In this document: positions 20,229-32,293 of the stretch, one piece after another | Numbering within the stretch: position 1 is the first letter of the stretch | How the letters are laid out: each line of letters opens with the position of its first letter | Source: Panax quinquefolius | Lineage: Eukaryota > Streptophyta > Magnoliopsida > Apiales > Araliaceae | Assembly (NCBI GenBank): GCA_020205615.1 | Contig: CM035171.1 | Coordinates: 24,493,741 to 24,557,740 of the forward strand | DNA: 64,000 nt | Direction of reading: 5' to 3' | Made by a program: the position numbers and the translations under genes | The notes under the pieces: generated by a model | What the model saw: only the letters and a program-made list of their open reading frames with translations | Databases searched by the model: none | Told to the model about the DNA's origin: nothing

Positions 20229-21511
20229 TTCGAGGTCCCGAATCCGAGGTCCCGAATCACCGCGGATCCGGTTCGATCATTCTAACACTATTACTATTTG
20301 CGGAAGATATAAACATAAATTGTTTATACATTAAACTTACATACTTTTCCCCAAGGTCGAGTAACCTTAACTTAATACACAAATCATAACTTATTTAACA
20401 CATAACATTATTATTAAACTATACTATTACAAATTAGCTGCACATTTTATCCCAAGCTAAACTTGACATTATTCTTTTCCTGTATCCAAATGCATTCACC
20501 TTAATCTGTAATATTTTATCATGATATAACAAGGGTGAGCATAAGGATTGCCCATTAAGTTTAAGTTCAACAATATAACGATATATCATGATTGAAAGAA
20601 TCTGAATAATAAGCTGGCTATAATTCAACAATATAATTATGAACTAACAGGAACAAAATTTTGACTGAACAAGTATTGAACATGAACAAATATATATGAA
20701 CCAACTGGTAATGAAGGTGATCAGCCTTTCATACCTGACTTATATATTCAATATGTACAGAGTACAATTCATGGTAACCAGCAATGATTAACAACAAGCT
20801 TATCTGAATGAAACAACGCTTAGTAGAGTTAAGTAAAAACAAACTTGCCTGAACCGTTGATTACCGCTACACAATTTATATCGCTTTATTCGAAGACCTA
20901 ATATTAGTAATGTAGATCTCCAATATTAGAATAATATCATCACAATATAATACCATTATATATATACATAGAATAACCTAAACACATAACACATAACCCT
21001 ATCAGTCTATTAAACACATAAAAACTTATTATCAGGTCAAACTAATTCAGTCTGACTTGAATTCGACAAAATTCTAACGTCTCGATGGTCTAGTCGGACA
21101 ATTCTTCGAGTTTAAGTTCAATTAAACTCTGCCTAATACTTAACCGTTATCTAAGATAATTATATTATCAGTCAAAATATTTTTTGTAAGCTCGTAATAA
21201 TTTTTAAATAATTATTACTATTTATCTTGATTTTTCAATCCTTAATAACGTATTTAAATGAATTAAATACCACTTAATTCTTTTATCATTAATCTTTATT
21301 TAATATCAAATATTAATGAAAATAATCACATAATATTATAATATATTTATAATATCACAAAGTATTTTTAATACCTTAAAATCATATTTATATGATTTTT
21401 AAACTGTTAATTCCATTATCCGATAATTGCTATTAATATTAAAATATTAATATTTTCATGAAAAATATCAAAAGTTATATTTTTTAACTTAAAATATTTT
21501 TATAACACTTA
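20229..21511. other. Unassigned, LTR-like AT-rich DNA between element B and a minus-strand gag fragment
   Basis: No coding capacity is seen. It opens with a perfect tandem 14-mer (CGAGGTCCCGAATC at 20231-20244 and 20245-20258). A block near 20530 (AAGGGTGAGCATAAGGATTGCCC) resembles the conserved GGGTGAGCTCAACTAGCCC of the minus-strand LTRs, so this is probably a fragment of another minus-strand gypsy LTR truncated at both ends. Confidence 0.4.
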
Positions 21512-21758
21512 AATCCTTGAACTGCTTAGCGGTGACCATCCGTGAGTTGCCAGTGTTTTCACCTGCATTTTGAACAGTAGTCTCTCTCGTTTGGTTTTGC
21601 ATGAATTCTAGAAAGTTCCTAAACATACCATCGTTCGTCATTTAGTCGGTGCTATTGTTTACAGGAGAGTTATTGCCTTCCTTATCCTAGGTATTGTTCA
21701 GTGGTGACTCAACGGTCTCATGTGCTCCATTGCTTATCTCAACATCTTCAGATGCCAT
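21512..21758 (-). pseudogene. gag: 5' gag fragment of a D-type element
   Basis: The minus-strand ATG at 21758 begins MASEDVEISNGAHETVESP, homologous to the gag N-terminus of element B. A nonsense codon follows within 25 residues. The fragment runs to VTAKQFKDL and stops at the breakpoint near 21512. It lies downstream of the primer site and LTR at 21924-24680, so that LTR is its 5' LTR. Confidence 0.85.
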
Positions 21759-21923
21759 TTTACTGTCACAAAACAATGGTTAATTGACATGCCAAATATT
21801 ATCCCTATATTCTGACCGACCAATTAAATAACAAATAAGCTTAGGTATGACACACTAGCGAAGGATTTACTCGTCTCTCCCCTCCTAGTTCTATTCCCCG
21901 ATCTCCGCCAGAGACCATATCCC

Positions 21924-21940
21924 TAAGCTCTGATACCAAC
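21924..21940 (-). other. Primer-binding site beside LTR D2
   Basis: On the minus strand GTTGGTATCAGAGCTTA, an exact match to the TGGTATCAGAGC core complementary to initiator Met tRNA. It abuts the LTR. Confidence 0.88.
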
Positions 21941-24680
21941 TTTGACGCCCCCAAAATAGGTATACATCACCCATTCTGAGTCGCCAAATACATGGTACAG
22001 AAATAACTACAACTTCATTAATACAATTGTCGTGCAAAATACGACAATACATTAACTGTGAGTTTAAATACAAATATTGCCATCTAGAAAATATTCATAC
22101 CCAAATAAGTCCTCATTACAATTATTGATACACTATTTTACAGAACAGTGAGGACTACTAAAATAACTGTCTTGAACCATCACTCCACACCCCGACTAGT
22201 TCCCGCTATATTCTCGTCTCCTGAGAAGAAAAATAGAACAAAAAGGAAAAGGGTGAGCTCAACTAGCCCAGTAAAGAATATTATGACTAAGGTAATGTAC
22301 AACAAATTATCCTTAGTCTTCAAAAGGGAAAAAGCTGATAGAATACAATAGACAAAAAGTTTTAGATCAATAACTGCAGCGGAAACAACAATTCATTAGA
22401 AGAGTTAAGTAGAGAATGGAATCTACTATCATCTATGAATTTAAAAGTTCATCATCGATATTTTATCCCTGTAACATCAATCAATATACATCTTGAATCA
22501 AATAGTCATCTTTGCACTACAGGCCAAAGATATTCATCAGTTGGTCATGTTCATCTCAACACCTGTTCATCTTTGCACTACGGGCCAAAGATATTCATCA
22601 GAAAATCATTCATCTTTGCACTACCGGCCAAAGATATTCAGTTATATCATCATTTAGGACTGAGGATGATGAAAATTATTTTAAAGAAAATGAATCCCGT
22701 GAAACAAAAGAACAAATATTAAGGATTCGTACTTTAAACAATCCAAGTTCAAAATACTTCATAAATAATCAGAGTGGAGTAAAATTCAAGAATGAAGACC
22801 AAAACATAGATCCAATCGAAGATAGGAATCATAACAGACAATCTTGGACACAGAAAAGAAAATTTAATTTTTCTGTGAATAGTGTCGTATTCGTGAATAG
22901 TGCCGTATACGTGAATAGTGTTGTATACGTGAATAGTAACTCCGACACCAAAAGATAGAAATTCTACAAGAAAATCATCATGCTTCGTGAATAGTACTCG
23001 TGAATAGTAACTCATAAATAGTAACTCGTAAATAGTAACTCATGAATAGTAACCCCGACATGAAAAGATAAGAATTTCACGAGAAAAATCTTACCAATAT
23101 TTCGGTATAATGATATTGAAAGAAATAATATTATTTTAAAAAAAAATATCCCTTACCTCGAAAAAAGATGTACTTCCATTTGGAATCTTTGGATATAAGT
23201 TTGAAAGGAACTTGTACCGTATAGCAACACTCAAAGTATCAAAATACTCACAAGAATACGCTCGATAATATAGAGAGAGAAAGAGAGAAAACTTTAGTTT
23301 CTGGTGTGATTTTCAATTCTAACCTAAGCACCCTATTTATAGGAAAATGATTAGAACACCAAAGTAGAAAATTTAATAAAATAATAATATAATTAACAAA
23401 ATTCAAGCACACCTTTGAAATCTGATTTCAGCTCATTTAAATCACATGTGAGGCCAACTTAATAGCAAAAAACGTTTTTCTTTAGAATAATAATTAAAAC
23501 TTCCAAAAATCAATTATTCTGGAACTTCGGAACTTTAATAATTCATAATAAATAGCCCTTTTGTCAGAAAAATTCAAACCACATGTCCTTTCCATAGGAA
23601 ATTTCATTCTCTACAACTTTGTAAGTTTAAGTTTTTCCAAATTCCAAACAGAAATTAACCGAAATCCACAAACGGGTAATTTTACAGGCTATAATCAAAT
23701 TTCAGTCAAGAAATGGGGCCCACCGACACACAAAACATGTGTTAATCATTTAATGCAACAAAAATACTCTTTCTCCTCATATACTCATATATTCCACATT
23801 CATTGTAAAAAATATCATCATTATTATATTAATATAATATAATAATATATTTAAATGAATTATTTTATCAGAAAATGATAAAATATTAATTTTCAACAAT
23901 TGTCACATTAAAAATTTTCTCCATATATATCCACATAAAATCAATATTTTCTTCATCATATAAATCAATAATTAATTATTCACAAATAATATTACGAATC
24001 ACAACATTGTACAACCGTGCAGGTTCGAGAAAGAGGGGCTTTCAATAAGGATTTCTCTTCTGCGGTGCGCAATTAGGTGACCAAACATCTCCTTAGATAG
24101 AACTTTCTAGACATTGCCAACAATTTTATCTAATAATATTATTCAGATAATATGAATTATTGATCCGATAATGGAAAATACTGTGTAGTGATAATTATTG
24201 AAACAACAAAGAATATAAAATATCAACGCGATAATTATTGAATCAATAAAATAAAATAATGAGCAGTAATTTCTTGTATAAATTATTCGAAGAGTGCCTT
24301 TTTACGTAAGAATCAATAATTGGTGCAATATCTGGTGTCTTCTTGCAACAACAATAGCAGACATCGTGTTTTAACCACCGGGTATTCCAACAGTATTAAT
24401 GGTATCAACTACACCGTTATTTATAAACAACTTATACTTGTCGTTTTCTTCATCCAATCGCTTTTCGTTATGGGGCCCACACAAGACTGCGCCGTCGTAC
24501 GAATATTCCCCGACAGTAAGAATTCTCCGATAAAAATGAATATTTTATAACCACTTGCTTATTTAAAATATTTGCGCATTTTACCCATAACTAACCACAT
24601 TAATCAAATCAAACCTTACTATTTCAAAATAATAAATAGAGGAAATTAAATTTTATTTATTAATAATTTGGGGTCTTACA
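21941..24680 (-). mobile_element. D-type LTR (D2), shared by two internal regions
   Basis: 2740 bp on the minus strand from TGTAAGACCCCAAATTATT (24680) to TTTTGGGGGCGTCAAA (21941; terminal TCACA degraded). A primer site and gag lie on the low side, while a polypurine tract and pol 3' end lie on the high side. It therefore acts as 5' LTR for one element and 3' LTR for another, the arrangement left by unequal recombination between LTRs. It contains the hairpin array (22507-22635) and the GTGAATAGT array (about 22875-23055). Confidence 0.9.
23334..23341 (-). promoter_or_regulatory. TATA box of LTR D2
   Basis: TATAAATA on the minus strand in the conserved CCTATAAATAGGGTGC context shared with the LTRs at 33643, 46715 and 50607. 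Confidence 0.65.
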
Positions 24681-24695
24681 ACCTCCCCTCCTTAA
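24681..24695 (-). other. Polypurine tract beside LTR D2
   Basis: Minus strand reads TTAAGGAGGGGAGGT directly upstream of the LTR start TGTAAGACC. Confidence 0.85.
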
Positions 24696-26807
24696 CAAAT
24701 TTCGTCCTCAAAATTGACGTACGTACCTGGTGTTTCGAAAAGATGAGGATACCTCGCTTTCATTTCCGTTTCCAACTCCCATGTCATTTCTTCAATAGCA
24801 TGGTTCCTTTATAAGACCTTAACTTGTGGTATAACCTTTGTGCGTAGAACATGCTCCTTTAGATCTTGACTGGTACTTCCTCGTACGTTAAATCTTCGGT
24901 TATCTCATTTGATTCTAACTCAATAATGTGGTTTGGGTCGTCCACATATTTACGTAACATCGATACGTGAAAGACGTTATGAACACGCGACATACTTGGC
25001 AGTATAGCGAGTCTATAGGCCACAGTTCCTACTCGATCGAGGATTTCAAATGGACTAATAAATCGAAGGTTTGAGCTTTCCTCACATCGCCAATTCTCAC
25101 TTTTGGAATAACAACTTCTTGTACCTCCTTCTTCATATTCATCAGCTCCGGTGTGTAGCTTGAACGGTTTTAACTTTATCGATTAAAGTCGGTTCTACTC
25201 GTATATCATCACGTGAGTCCCTAGAGTCTTTACCTCTATATCTATCATTTGTAAGTTATATGAAATGGGTCTTTGATAATATCGCACTCGTACTCGTATA
25301 CGATCTTTTACTCAACATGTCAGCTACCACGTTCGCTTTTCCAGGATGGTATGGTCAGAACATGTGCCGAAATGAGTCTCCTCTTGAGTTCTTCGAAGCT
25401 CTTCCCACATTCCTTGCTCCATTCGAATTTTGTATCTCTACGAGTGTGCTACGTTAATGGAATAGCGATTCGAGAATATCCTTCAACGAATCTCCAATAA
25501 TAACCAACTAAGCCTAGAAAGCTACGTATTTCGATTACCGACTTAGGTTGCTCTTAACTGTGACTCATATCCCAACCTTGGATAGCACGTCACAATGACA
25601 CCTATCAGTTTACTATCGCACGAATATGGCGTCCCCTACGGAGAGTCTGGCTTTGGTACATTCCACAAAAGAAGTCACCAGATAGAGGCTCAGTTATCAA
25701 CTTCTATAGTTGGGTTTTTTAACTCCTGAAGTTCAATAGGAGCCATTCGATATGAGATTTTTGAAATGGGTTTTGTACTGGGTTCAAAGTCGATACAAAA
25801 TTCAATATCACGCTCTCGAGTAGTATAAGAATTTTTTTAGGAAATACGTCAGGAAATTTACTAACAACAGAAATATCATTCAAATCTGACGTATTTTTAT
25901 TCAAGTCCATGACATGACTAAGAAAGCTTGACATCCGTTTTTCAATAAACGAATAACTTTACGGCTTGATATGAAAGAGTTTGACTTCAATGGTTTGGTT
26001 GCTTGAATTCGAATAACAGGTTGGTTAGGAATATGAAAACTAACAACCTTACAAAAGCAATCAATTTGGCATGATGAGTAGTTAACCAATCAATCCCTAA
26101 AATCACATCAAAAGCAAGTATCTTTAAAGAAATAAGGTCAACAGGAAATGTTATGGTGCCAACTTGGATCAAACAAGATTTATAAACAGTGGATGTAACG
26201 AAAGTTTCTCCTAATGGAGTTTCAACAGATAAGTCAAAGTCTAATTTTCTCTGGAGTCAAGTTTAAACGTTGAGTATAAGCAGGAGAGATAAATGAATGG
26301 GTAGAACCGGTATCTAATAAGGTATAAACTTCGTAAGAATTTATAATTAACTAACCCGTGCTAACTTTGTTTGGGTTCCTCGTATTCTGACCAGTCACGA
26401 CAAACGCTCTTCCAGGAACCATTGACTTTGACTTTTCTGGGACAGCCTTTGGAGTCACCATCCCCGTTGGACTTGGTTTCGCTACAGGACAATCTCAAGC
26501 TATATGACCGTCTTTTCCACAATTATAACATACCTTGGGAGGTTGTGAACAGTTTGGACTTATTTGTCCCTCTTCTCCGCAACTGTAGCATCTAATTGGC
26601 GGTCTTTCTCGTCCTCTAAAATTCGGTGCTGGTGTTGGTGCCGACGTCTTCCCGTCATTGTTGAATCTTCTCTCTTTGAAATTTCCACTTGACTCACCTT
26701 TCCTATTATCTTGGCCATGATTACCACCAAGTGGTTACCATTTACGGCATGATAATTTCCTCCACGATGGTTATCATTGTTAGATGGACCGCCGCCACCC
26801 TGCATCT
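24696..26807 (-). pseudogene. Internally deleted gag-pol of a D-type element
   Basis: Reading the minus strand from 26807 down: gag RG-rich linker and two knuckles (first with Gln for His, CYSCGEEGQISPNC; second broken by a stop), then protease with intact VYTLLDTGSTHSFI near 26300, and the start of RT at 25750-25860. RT then collapses: most of the palm, including the FIDD box, is missing. Fragments of RT thumb and the RNase H end (SKRSYTSTS region) appear at 25260-25500, and the integrase core is absent. The integrase C-terminus and chromodomain-like tail occupy 24720-25110. About 2.1 kb remains of an expected ~5 kb. The fragment ends abruptly at LTR B3. Confidence 0.85.
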
Positions 26808-27671
26808 TGTGAGACCCAGATTTTATGAATAAAGATTTTATTTTCTCAAAATATTTTTTGAATATTATGGTGTGGATTTGATATAATGTTATAATTGTGG
26901 GTAGTATTTATAAATTTTGCAAAGTATGCAAGTTGTCATATTATATTAGATTGGTGGGGAATATTTGTTTTATCGGGAAATATTCATGCAGCGGCAAGAC
27001 AATCATTGGTGGACCCACAATGTAATTATTATTTCGGAATGAGAAAACGCACAAAAATACTTTTATGAAAATAACGGCGAAAGTTTTACCAGTTAGCTTT
27101 GTTGAAACACGGTGTTAAAAGTACGATGAATGGCGTGGTTACATAGTAGCACACTGCGGTATTGATTATTGATGCTTACGTGATAAGTCACTCGGTTTTG
27201 TTTTATTGATATTATTAATATAATAAAGCGAATACTTTTTATAAAGTTATTCTATAAATAGAATATATTATATTTTATTATGCATATTGTTGCATAAGGT
27301 ACTGCGTATAGTATTTTTCATAGTAATTTTTTTTATATAAAGCAGAATACTTTGATAAAGTTATCTATTTTATTAGACAATAATTAGAATATATTATATT
27401 TTATTATGCATAGTATTTGCATAGTGCTCGCGATAGTGTTTGTATAGTAAAATCTTTTATAAAGTTATTCGTTTTATTAGATTATAAATAGAATATATTA
27501 TATTTTATTTAAAAGATTTTGCTTTAAATATGGACCGTCCGATTAAAGTAAATTAATCTGACCGATTCATGAGTTAGTTACTTATCATGACCCATTTTTC
27601 ATAAATAGAAGCTCATTCCTTCATTATTTTTTTACGAATTCACTGAAACTCTAGAGAGATAAAATATAGAG

Positions 27672-27676
27672 AGAAA
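27672..27676. repeat. Target-site duplication of nested solo LTR, left copy (AGAAA)
   Basis: AGAAA before the TGATAAGT start matches AGAAA at 29334-29338 after the CAACA end. Both lie in the GA-rich leader of the host LTR. Confidence 0.9.
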
Positions 27677-29333
27677 TGATAAGTAGGATTTCTACCTACT
27701 TATGGAGTACCAATTCATGCGAACTATGCCCATCTCAAGTACATTTTAGTCTAGTTTAGATACATTTCATGTTAAATTGCATTGAACGTTCTTAAAACTT
27801 CTTTTGGTGAATAAGTGCGAGATGAACTGTTTTGGTGGTGATTTGGAGCAAAGCGCAAATGGATGCTTGAAAGCGAGGTAAAAGGATGGGATATGCATGG
27901 CATGAAGGTGCATTAGTCAAGAAATAGAGCATAGCAGAGCACGGCGGCGGTAGGAATATAGAAACCGGGACTGCAGAGTTGAGTCGGCGGCCATGGCAAC
28001 AAAATAGACTTGAAGACGACGCTGCGCGATCACCCTGACCGGATCTTGGATGTTCTTCGCAAGTCTCATGACCACGAGACAGATAAGCTATGGGGCTTGG
28101 CGCTTGCGTGAGAGAAGCGGCCGACATATGACCTCTCGCAAGTCTCGCGGTAGCGAGACTATTATCTTTGGAAGAAGCGATTGATCGCGCGATGCACGAT
28201 ATTCTTGATGTGTTATTTTATTTCCGAATTTTTAAAGGTTGTAATTGATTTAAAACGATTCCTGACTGGTGTCAGGGGTATCATTCGACATTTTACTAGT
28301 TTTCACGTAACTTTACATTGGAATTAGGGTTTTTACTCTCTAGAGAGGATTCCAACGCAGGAGGAGGCTATAACTTTATTTTCTACTCCTTCTTGGGATT
28401 ACTCTACGAGAGCGGATTATTAACGTTAGCTTTTGCTAGAATCTTATGAGGATTGAATATTAATGTGTATTCGGTAATTGGGTTTGATAGTTTCATCTCT
28501 CATCTTTTAATTGTTGCTTATTGATCATATTTAACTTTGATCCCATAATGGCTTTTGGTTCAGTCATGAACTAAACTCCATTATGGGATTTTAACGGATT
28601 TTATTATGTAGTTTGATTGCATGCTTAAGTGCTGGGTTATTTTGCATATTATATGGGATGTCTGTCATGATTGTTTTACATACATGGATGTTTGATCACC
28701 ATTCATTTCTATATTTGTATGGAATTGACAATGAACATGCAAATATGGACTGTAATCATGATAGTATACGTATATAGGGCTGTGTTATATGGCTTTTATA
28801 TTTCGTGAACTGAGATAGACATATCTTTGTTTTCATAGTATAAGTTAAGATAAGAGCTTGAACTTAAAATCAATATAGTTGCAATTTCACATAGGCATAT
28901 ATAGTGATGTTGGTTATATTGATGATTACATAGAAGTCTATCATCCGTGGATCTTTGTGTAAGTATGTCTTAGTGCATTGAAAAATGGCTAATACTCTTT
29001 TAGTGCTCTTGGCTACTTTCTTATAATATGTGAACAAGTCAGGCATGATAGTGGCGATTGAATGAAATAGTAAATGAAGTTAGAATCCCATTAGTTCCAA
29101 TATCATTTATTATATCTTTTATATTATTATAGTTGTTATTTGCAACTCAAGAATCAACCAAGTTTAATCTTTAGTGTGAGCATATAAATATAGTGATTTA
29201 ATTAAGGAATAGTAGTTTAAGTTAAACAACTTTCTCTGTGGGATCGATACTTTACTTGCTCTGTATTACTTGTTGACACATGTATGCTTGCATGAGTTAG
29301 AGCTCTTTTGTTAGTCGTAAAAAGGAGGCAACA
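27677..29333 (+). mobile_element. Solo LTR of an unrelated retrotransposon nested in LTR B3
   Basis: 1657 bp, TGATAAGTAGGATTTC to GGAGGCAACA, with perfect 5-bp duplications. It is less AT-rich than its surroundings at 27820-28200. The block CTCTGTGGGATCGATACTTT (29234 on) before the end resembles the terminal block of plant Athila/Tat-type gypsy LTRs; that family call is tentative. No primer site, polypurine tract or coding region flanks it. Confidence 0.88.
28141..28160. repeat. Perfect hairpin in the nested solo LTR
   Basis: AGTCTCGC, loop GGTA, GCGAGACT: a perfect 8-bp stem. A weaker relative, GTCTC...GAGAC, lies at about 28064-28080. Confidence 0.85.
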
Positions 29334-31049
29334 AGAAAGAAGAAAGTATTATGCTACTTCACTACTTATATATCCAGTACTTTTTTTCTTAAGGTAGGGA
29401 ATATTATTTGTTATACTCGTAAGGGTGTTATTCTTTTGTATTCATGAAGAGAACTTATGTTATTCCATTCTTTATTATTACATTGGAATAACTTCAGATA
29501 CTGTGAGCTACCCTATACTTGGTGACATTCTTCTATTATTAGTCTTTATTATTACATTTGGAATATCACATGCGTGCGTTTTACGTCGAACTGATTAAAA
29601 GTCTTTATTATTCTATTGGAATATCCATGCATGCTTTTACGTTTCTGTAGGTCCGGTTCCGTCTTTATTATTATTACATTGGAATATCACATGCTGCATG
29701 CGTTTCTGTGGGACTGATTAAAATCCTTATTAGTATTCTATTGGAATAACTTTGTCATCATGCAATCTGCACCGCATACATGGTGATTTTCTGTTGTTAT
29801 TTCATTCTTTATTATTACATTGGAACATCCTGTCCGGTGTAATTTACTTTGACCTAGTTTCGATTATTTAGTATACATTGGAATAACACATACATCTAAT
29901 ACCGCATGCATGGTGATTTCTTTTGTTATTCAATTCTTTATTATACTCGGTTGGTTAAAGTTTTGACTTCTATACTCCATGAAATTAGTGGAATATCCTT
30001 AATATTTGCGCTTCATCCAAAGATCTCTTTCATGGAAATATTCTTACGAGCATTCTTGAATTTTACTCTACAAAGAAGTATCATATTGACAATTTGGACG
30101 TTATTAGTTCCTGGATAAATTAATTCTTGAACTTGTTTTATTGCATTATTATGTCATTGTCATCATCCTCATGTTTATATTATGTTTAAAGTCATCTGTG
30201 GCCTGTAGTGTATAGATGGACTTGTTATGATTATGACCAGGGATTATTCGGTATAATCATGATCGTAATGTTACAAATGATGTGGAAAAAGTCCTCATTT
30301 GCCCGTGGTGCATTGATGGACAGTTTTTGGTATGATTATGGCTATGGATTCTCTTTGGCCGTAGTGCAAAGATGAATTATTTTATGGCATGATCAGGACC
30401 GTTGATAAAGACATGATTATCTTTAGCCGTAGTGCATGGATAATTCATGGTCGTGATACTAAAGAATATCCTTGGCCTGTAGTGCAGGGATGATTTGATG
30501 ATGTGGATTATTTATTAAGCTGAGTCTCAGCGATAAAAGTGATGAAAAACCTTTTATATCATAAAAGATAGTAGATTTTATTTTCTATTTGACTCTTTTA
30601 ATGGATTGCTTGTTCCGCTGCAGTTAAACTTGATGTTTGTTATATTGTATCAGTTTAACACTATTGAAGACTAATGATAATTTAAACTGCATTATCTTAG
30701 TCATAATATTTCTTACTGGGCTAGTTGAGCTCACCCTTTCTTTCACTGTTCTCTTCAAGAAATGAGAATATAGCTGGGACGAGTCGGGGAACGGAGTGAT
30801 GGTCCTAGATGGTGCATTAGTAGTCCTCACTATTTTGTGAAATAGTGTGATAATAATTGTAATGAGGACTCTTTTTGAGTTTGTATACTCTCTAGTAGAC
30901 AATATTTGTATTCAAACTCATAGTTTATGTTTTGTTGTATTGAACATGACAATTGTATTATTAAGTTGTATTTGAATTCTGTACCATGTATCTGGCAACT
31001 CAAGATGGGTGATGCATACCTAATTTTGGGGGCGTCACAAGTACGATTA

Positions 31050-32293
31050 TTTTGATAGCTGGTATGAGGGTGGAACCTTCTCTTATTTTGCGTATTAAAG
31101 AAGCCCAAAAGGAGGATGGCGAGTTATGGACTGTAGCGCAGAATATGAATGAGGGTAGGCAACCAGAGTTTCGTATTGATTAGCAAGGTGTGATATGGTT
31201 TAGTAAACGGTTATGTGTTCCAGTGGATCCAATGATTCGTGAGGCAGTGCTGACTGAAGCTCATAGTTCGCCATTTTCTATTCATCAGGGGTCTACAAAG
31301 ATGTATAAGGATCTCGAAGGAGAATTTTTGGTGGAGTGGAATGAAAAGGATGTGGTGAATTTGTGAGTAAATGTCTTACTTTGTCGGCAAGTAAAAATAG
31401 AGCATCGTGACTTTGGTGGTATGTTGCAGTGATTAGAGATTCCTGTGTGGAAATGGGATGACATTTCGATGGACTTTGTGACTGGGTTGCCGAGGAATCT
31501 TAAAAAGAATGATATTATTTGGGTGTTAGTGGATCGTTTTACTAAATTGGCTCATTTTCTGTCTATTCGTGAAGATTTTTCGGTAAATAAGTTAGCAGAT
31601 ATTTTTCAACGTGAGATTGTTAGGCTTCATGGAACTCCAGTTTCTATTGTTTCGGATCGGGATCCGCGGTTTACTTCTCGATTTTAGAAAGGATTTCAAC
31701 GAGCTTGGGGAACGCGACTCAACTATAGTACAACTTTTCACCCGCAGATAGATGGAAAATCAGAAAGAACTATTCAGACATTAGAAGACATGTTACGATC
31801 TTGTGCTTTAGAGTGGACAGGAAACTGGGATGATTATTTGAGTTTGGTGGAGTTTGCAAATAATAATAGTTGGCAAGCTAGTATTGGTCTGGCTCCTTTT
31901 GAAGCCTTGTATGGTAAGAAGTGTCGAGCTTCGACTTGTTGGGATGATGTTGGAGAAAGGGTAATAGAAGGACCCGATTTGGTTAGGATTACTACGGAGA
32001 AGGTAGCAGTGGCTAAAGAGAAGTTGAAAGAAGCTAGATCGCGGCAAAAGAGTTATGCTGATATTCATAGAAGGGTTCTTGAATTCACACCTGGTGAACA
32101 CGTGTTTTTGAAAGTTTCTCCATGGAAAGGTGTTCGAAGGTTTGGTTTAAAAGGGAAGCTTAGTCCGCGTTTCATTGGCCCTTTTGAAGTCCTTGAAAGA
32201 GTTGGGGAAGTGGAATATCGGGTGGCTTTGCCTCCACAGTTATCTCATGTACATAATGTCTTTCATGTTTCGATGTTAAGAAAATATAATTAT
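31050..32293 (+). pseudogene. pol: Element A' pol fragment: integrase up to the solo-LTR insertion
   Basis: Near-identical to element A from 9483 onward. It begins within the RNase H/integrase linker (IAGMRVEPSLI) directly after LTR B3, and passes the zinc-finger histidines with a GAG-to-TAG stop near 31180. Frame shifts occur around 31310-31430. The catalytic core is better preserved than in A: DDISMDFVTGLPRN, VDRFTKLAHFLSI and [12 protein letters not shown]. It then shares the TAG stop of A (31685-31687). It has TGG at 31826 where A has TAG. The frame 31790-32293 runs to LRKYNY, where a D-type LTR interrupts it. Confidence 0.92.
32289..32293. repeat. Target-site duplication of LTR D3, left copy (ATTAT)
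   Basis: ATTAT before the LTR matches ATTAT at 35113-35117. Element A at about 10717 gives the empty site AATATAATTATCATCC, confirming the duplication. Confidence 0.97.

Larger units (their letters stand above)
26808..31039 (+). mobile_element. B-type LTR (B3) at a recombinant junction, carrying a nested solo LTR
   Basis: Runs from TGTGAGACCC (26808) to TTTTGGGGGCGTCACA (31039). Without the nested 1657-bp solo LTR and its duplication it is about 2.57 kb, comparable to LTR B4. The flanking pentamers differ (CATCT left, AGTAC right). The left neighbour is minus-strand gag and the right neighbour is plus-strand A' integrase, so it is not a simple solo insertion. Its ~60-bp repeats span about 29400-29960, and the CGTAGTGCA repeats are at about 30240-30500. 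Confidence 0.88.

Noticed and set aside
27792..28127. 111-codon minus-strand open frame in a GC-richer patch
   Set aside because: It lies inside a solo LTR with exact target duplications and has no recognisable domain; open frames arise by chance in such a patch.
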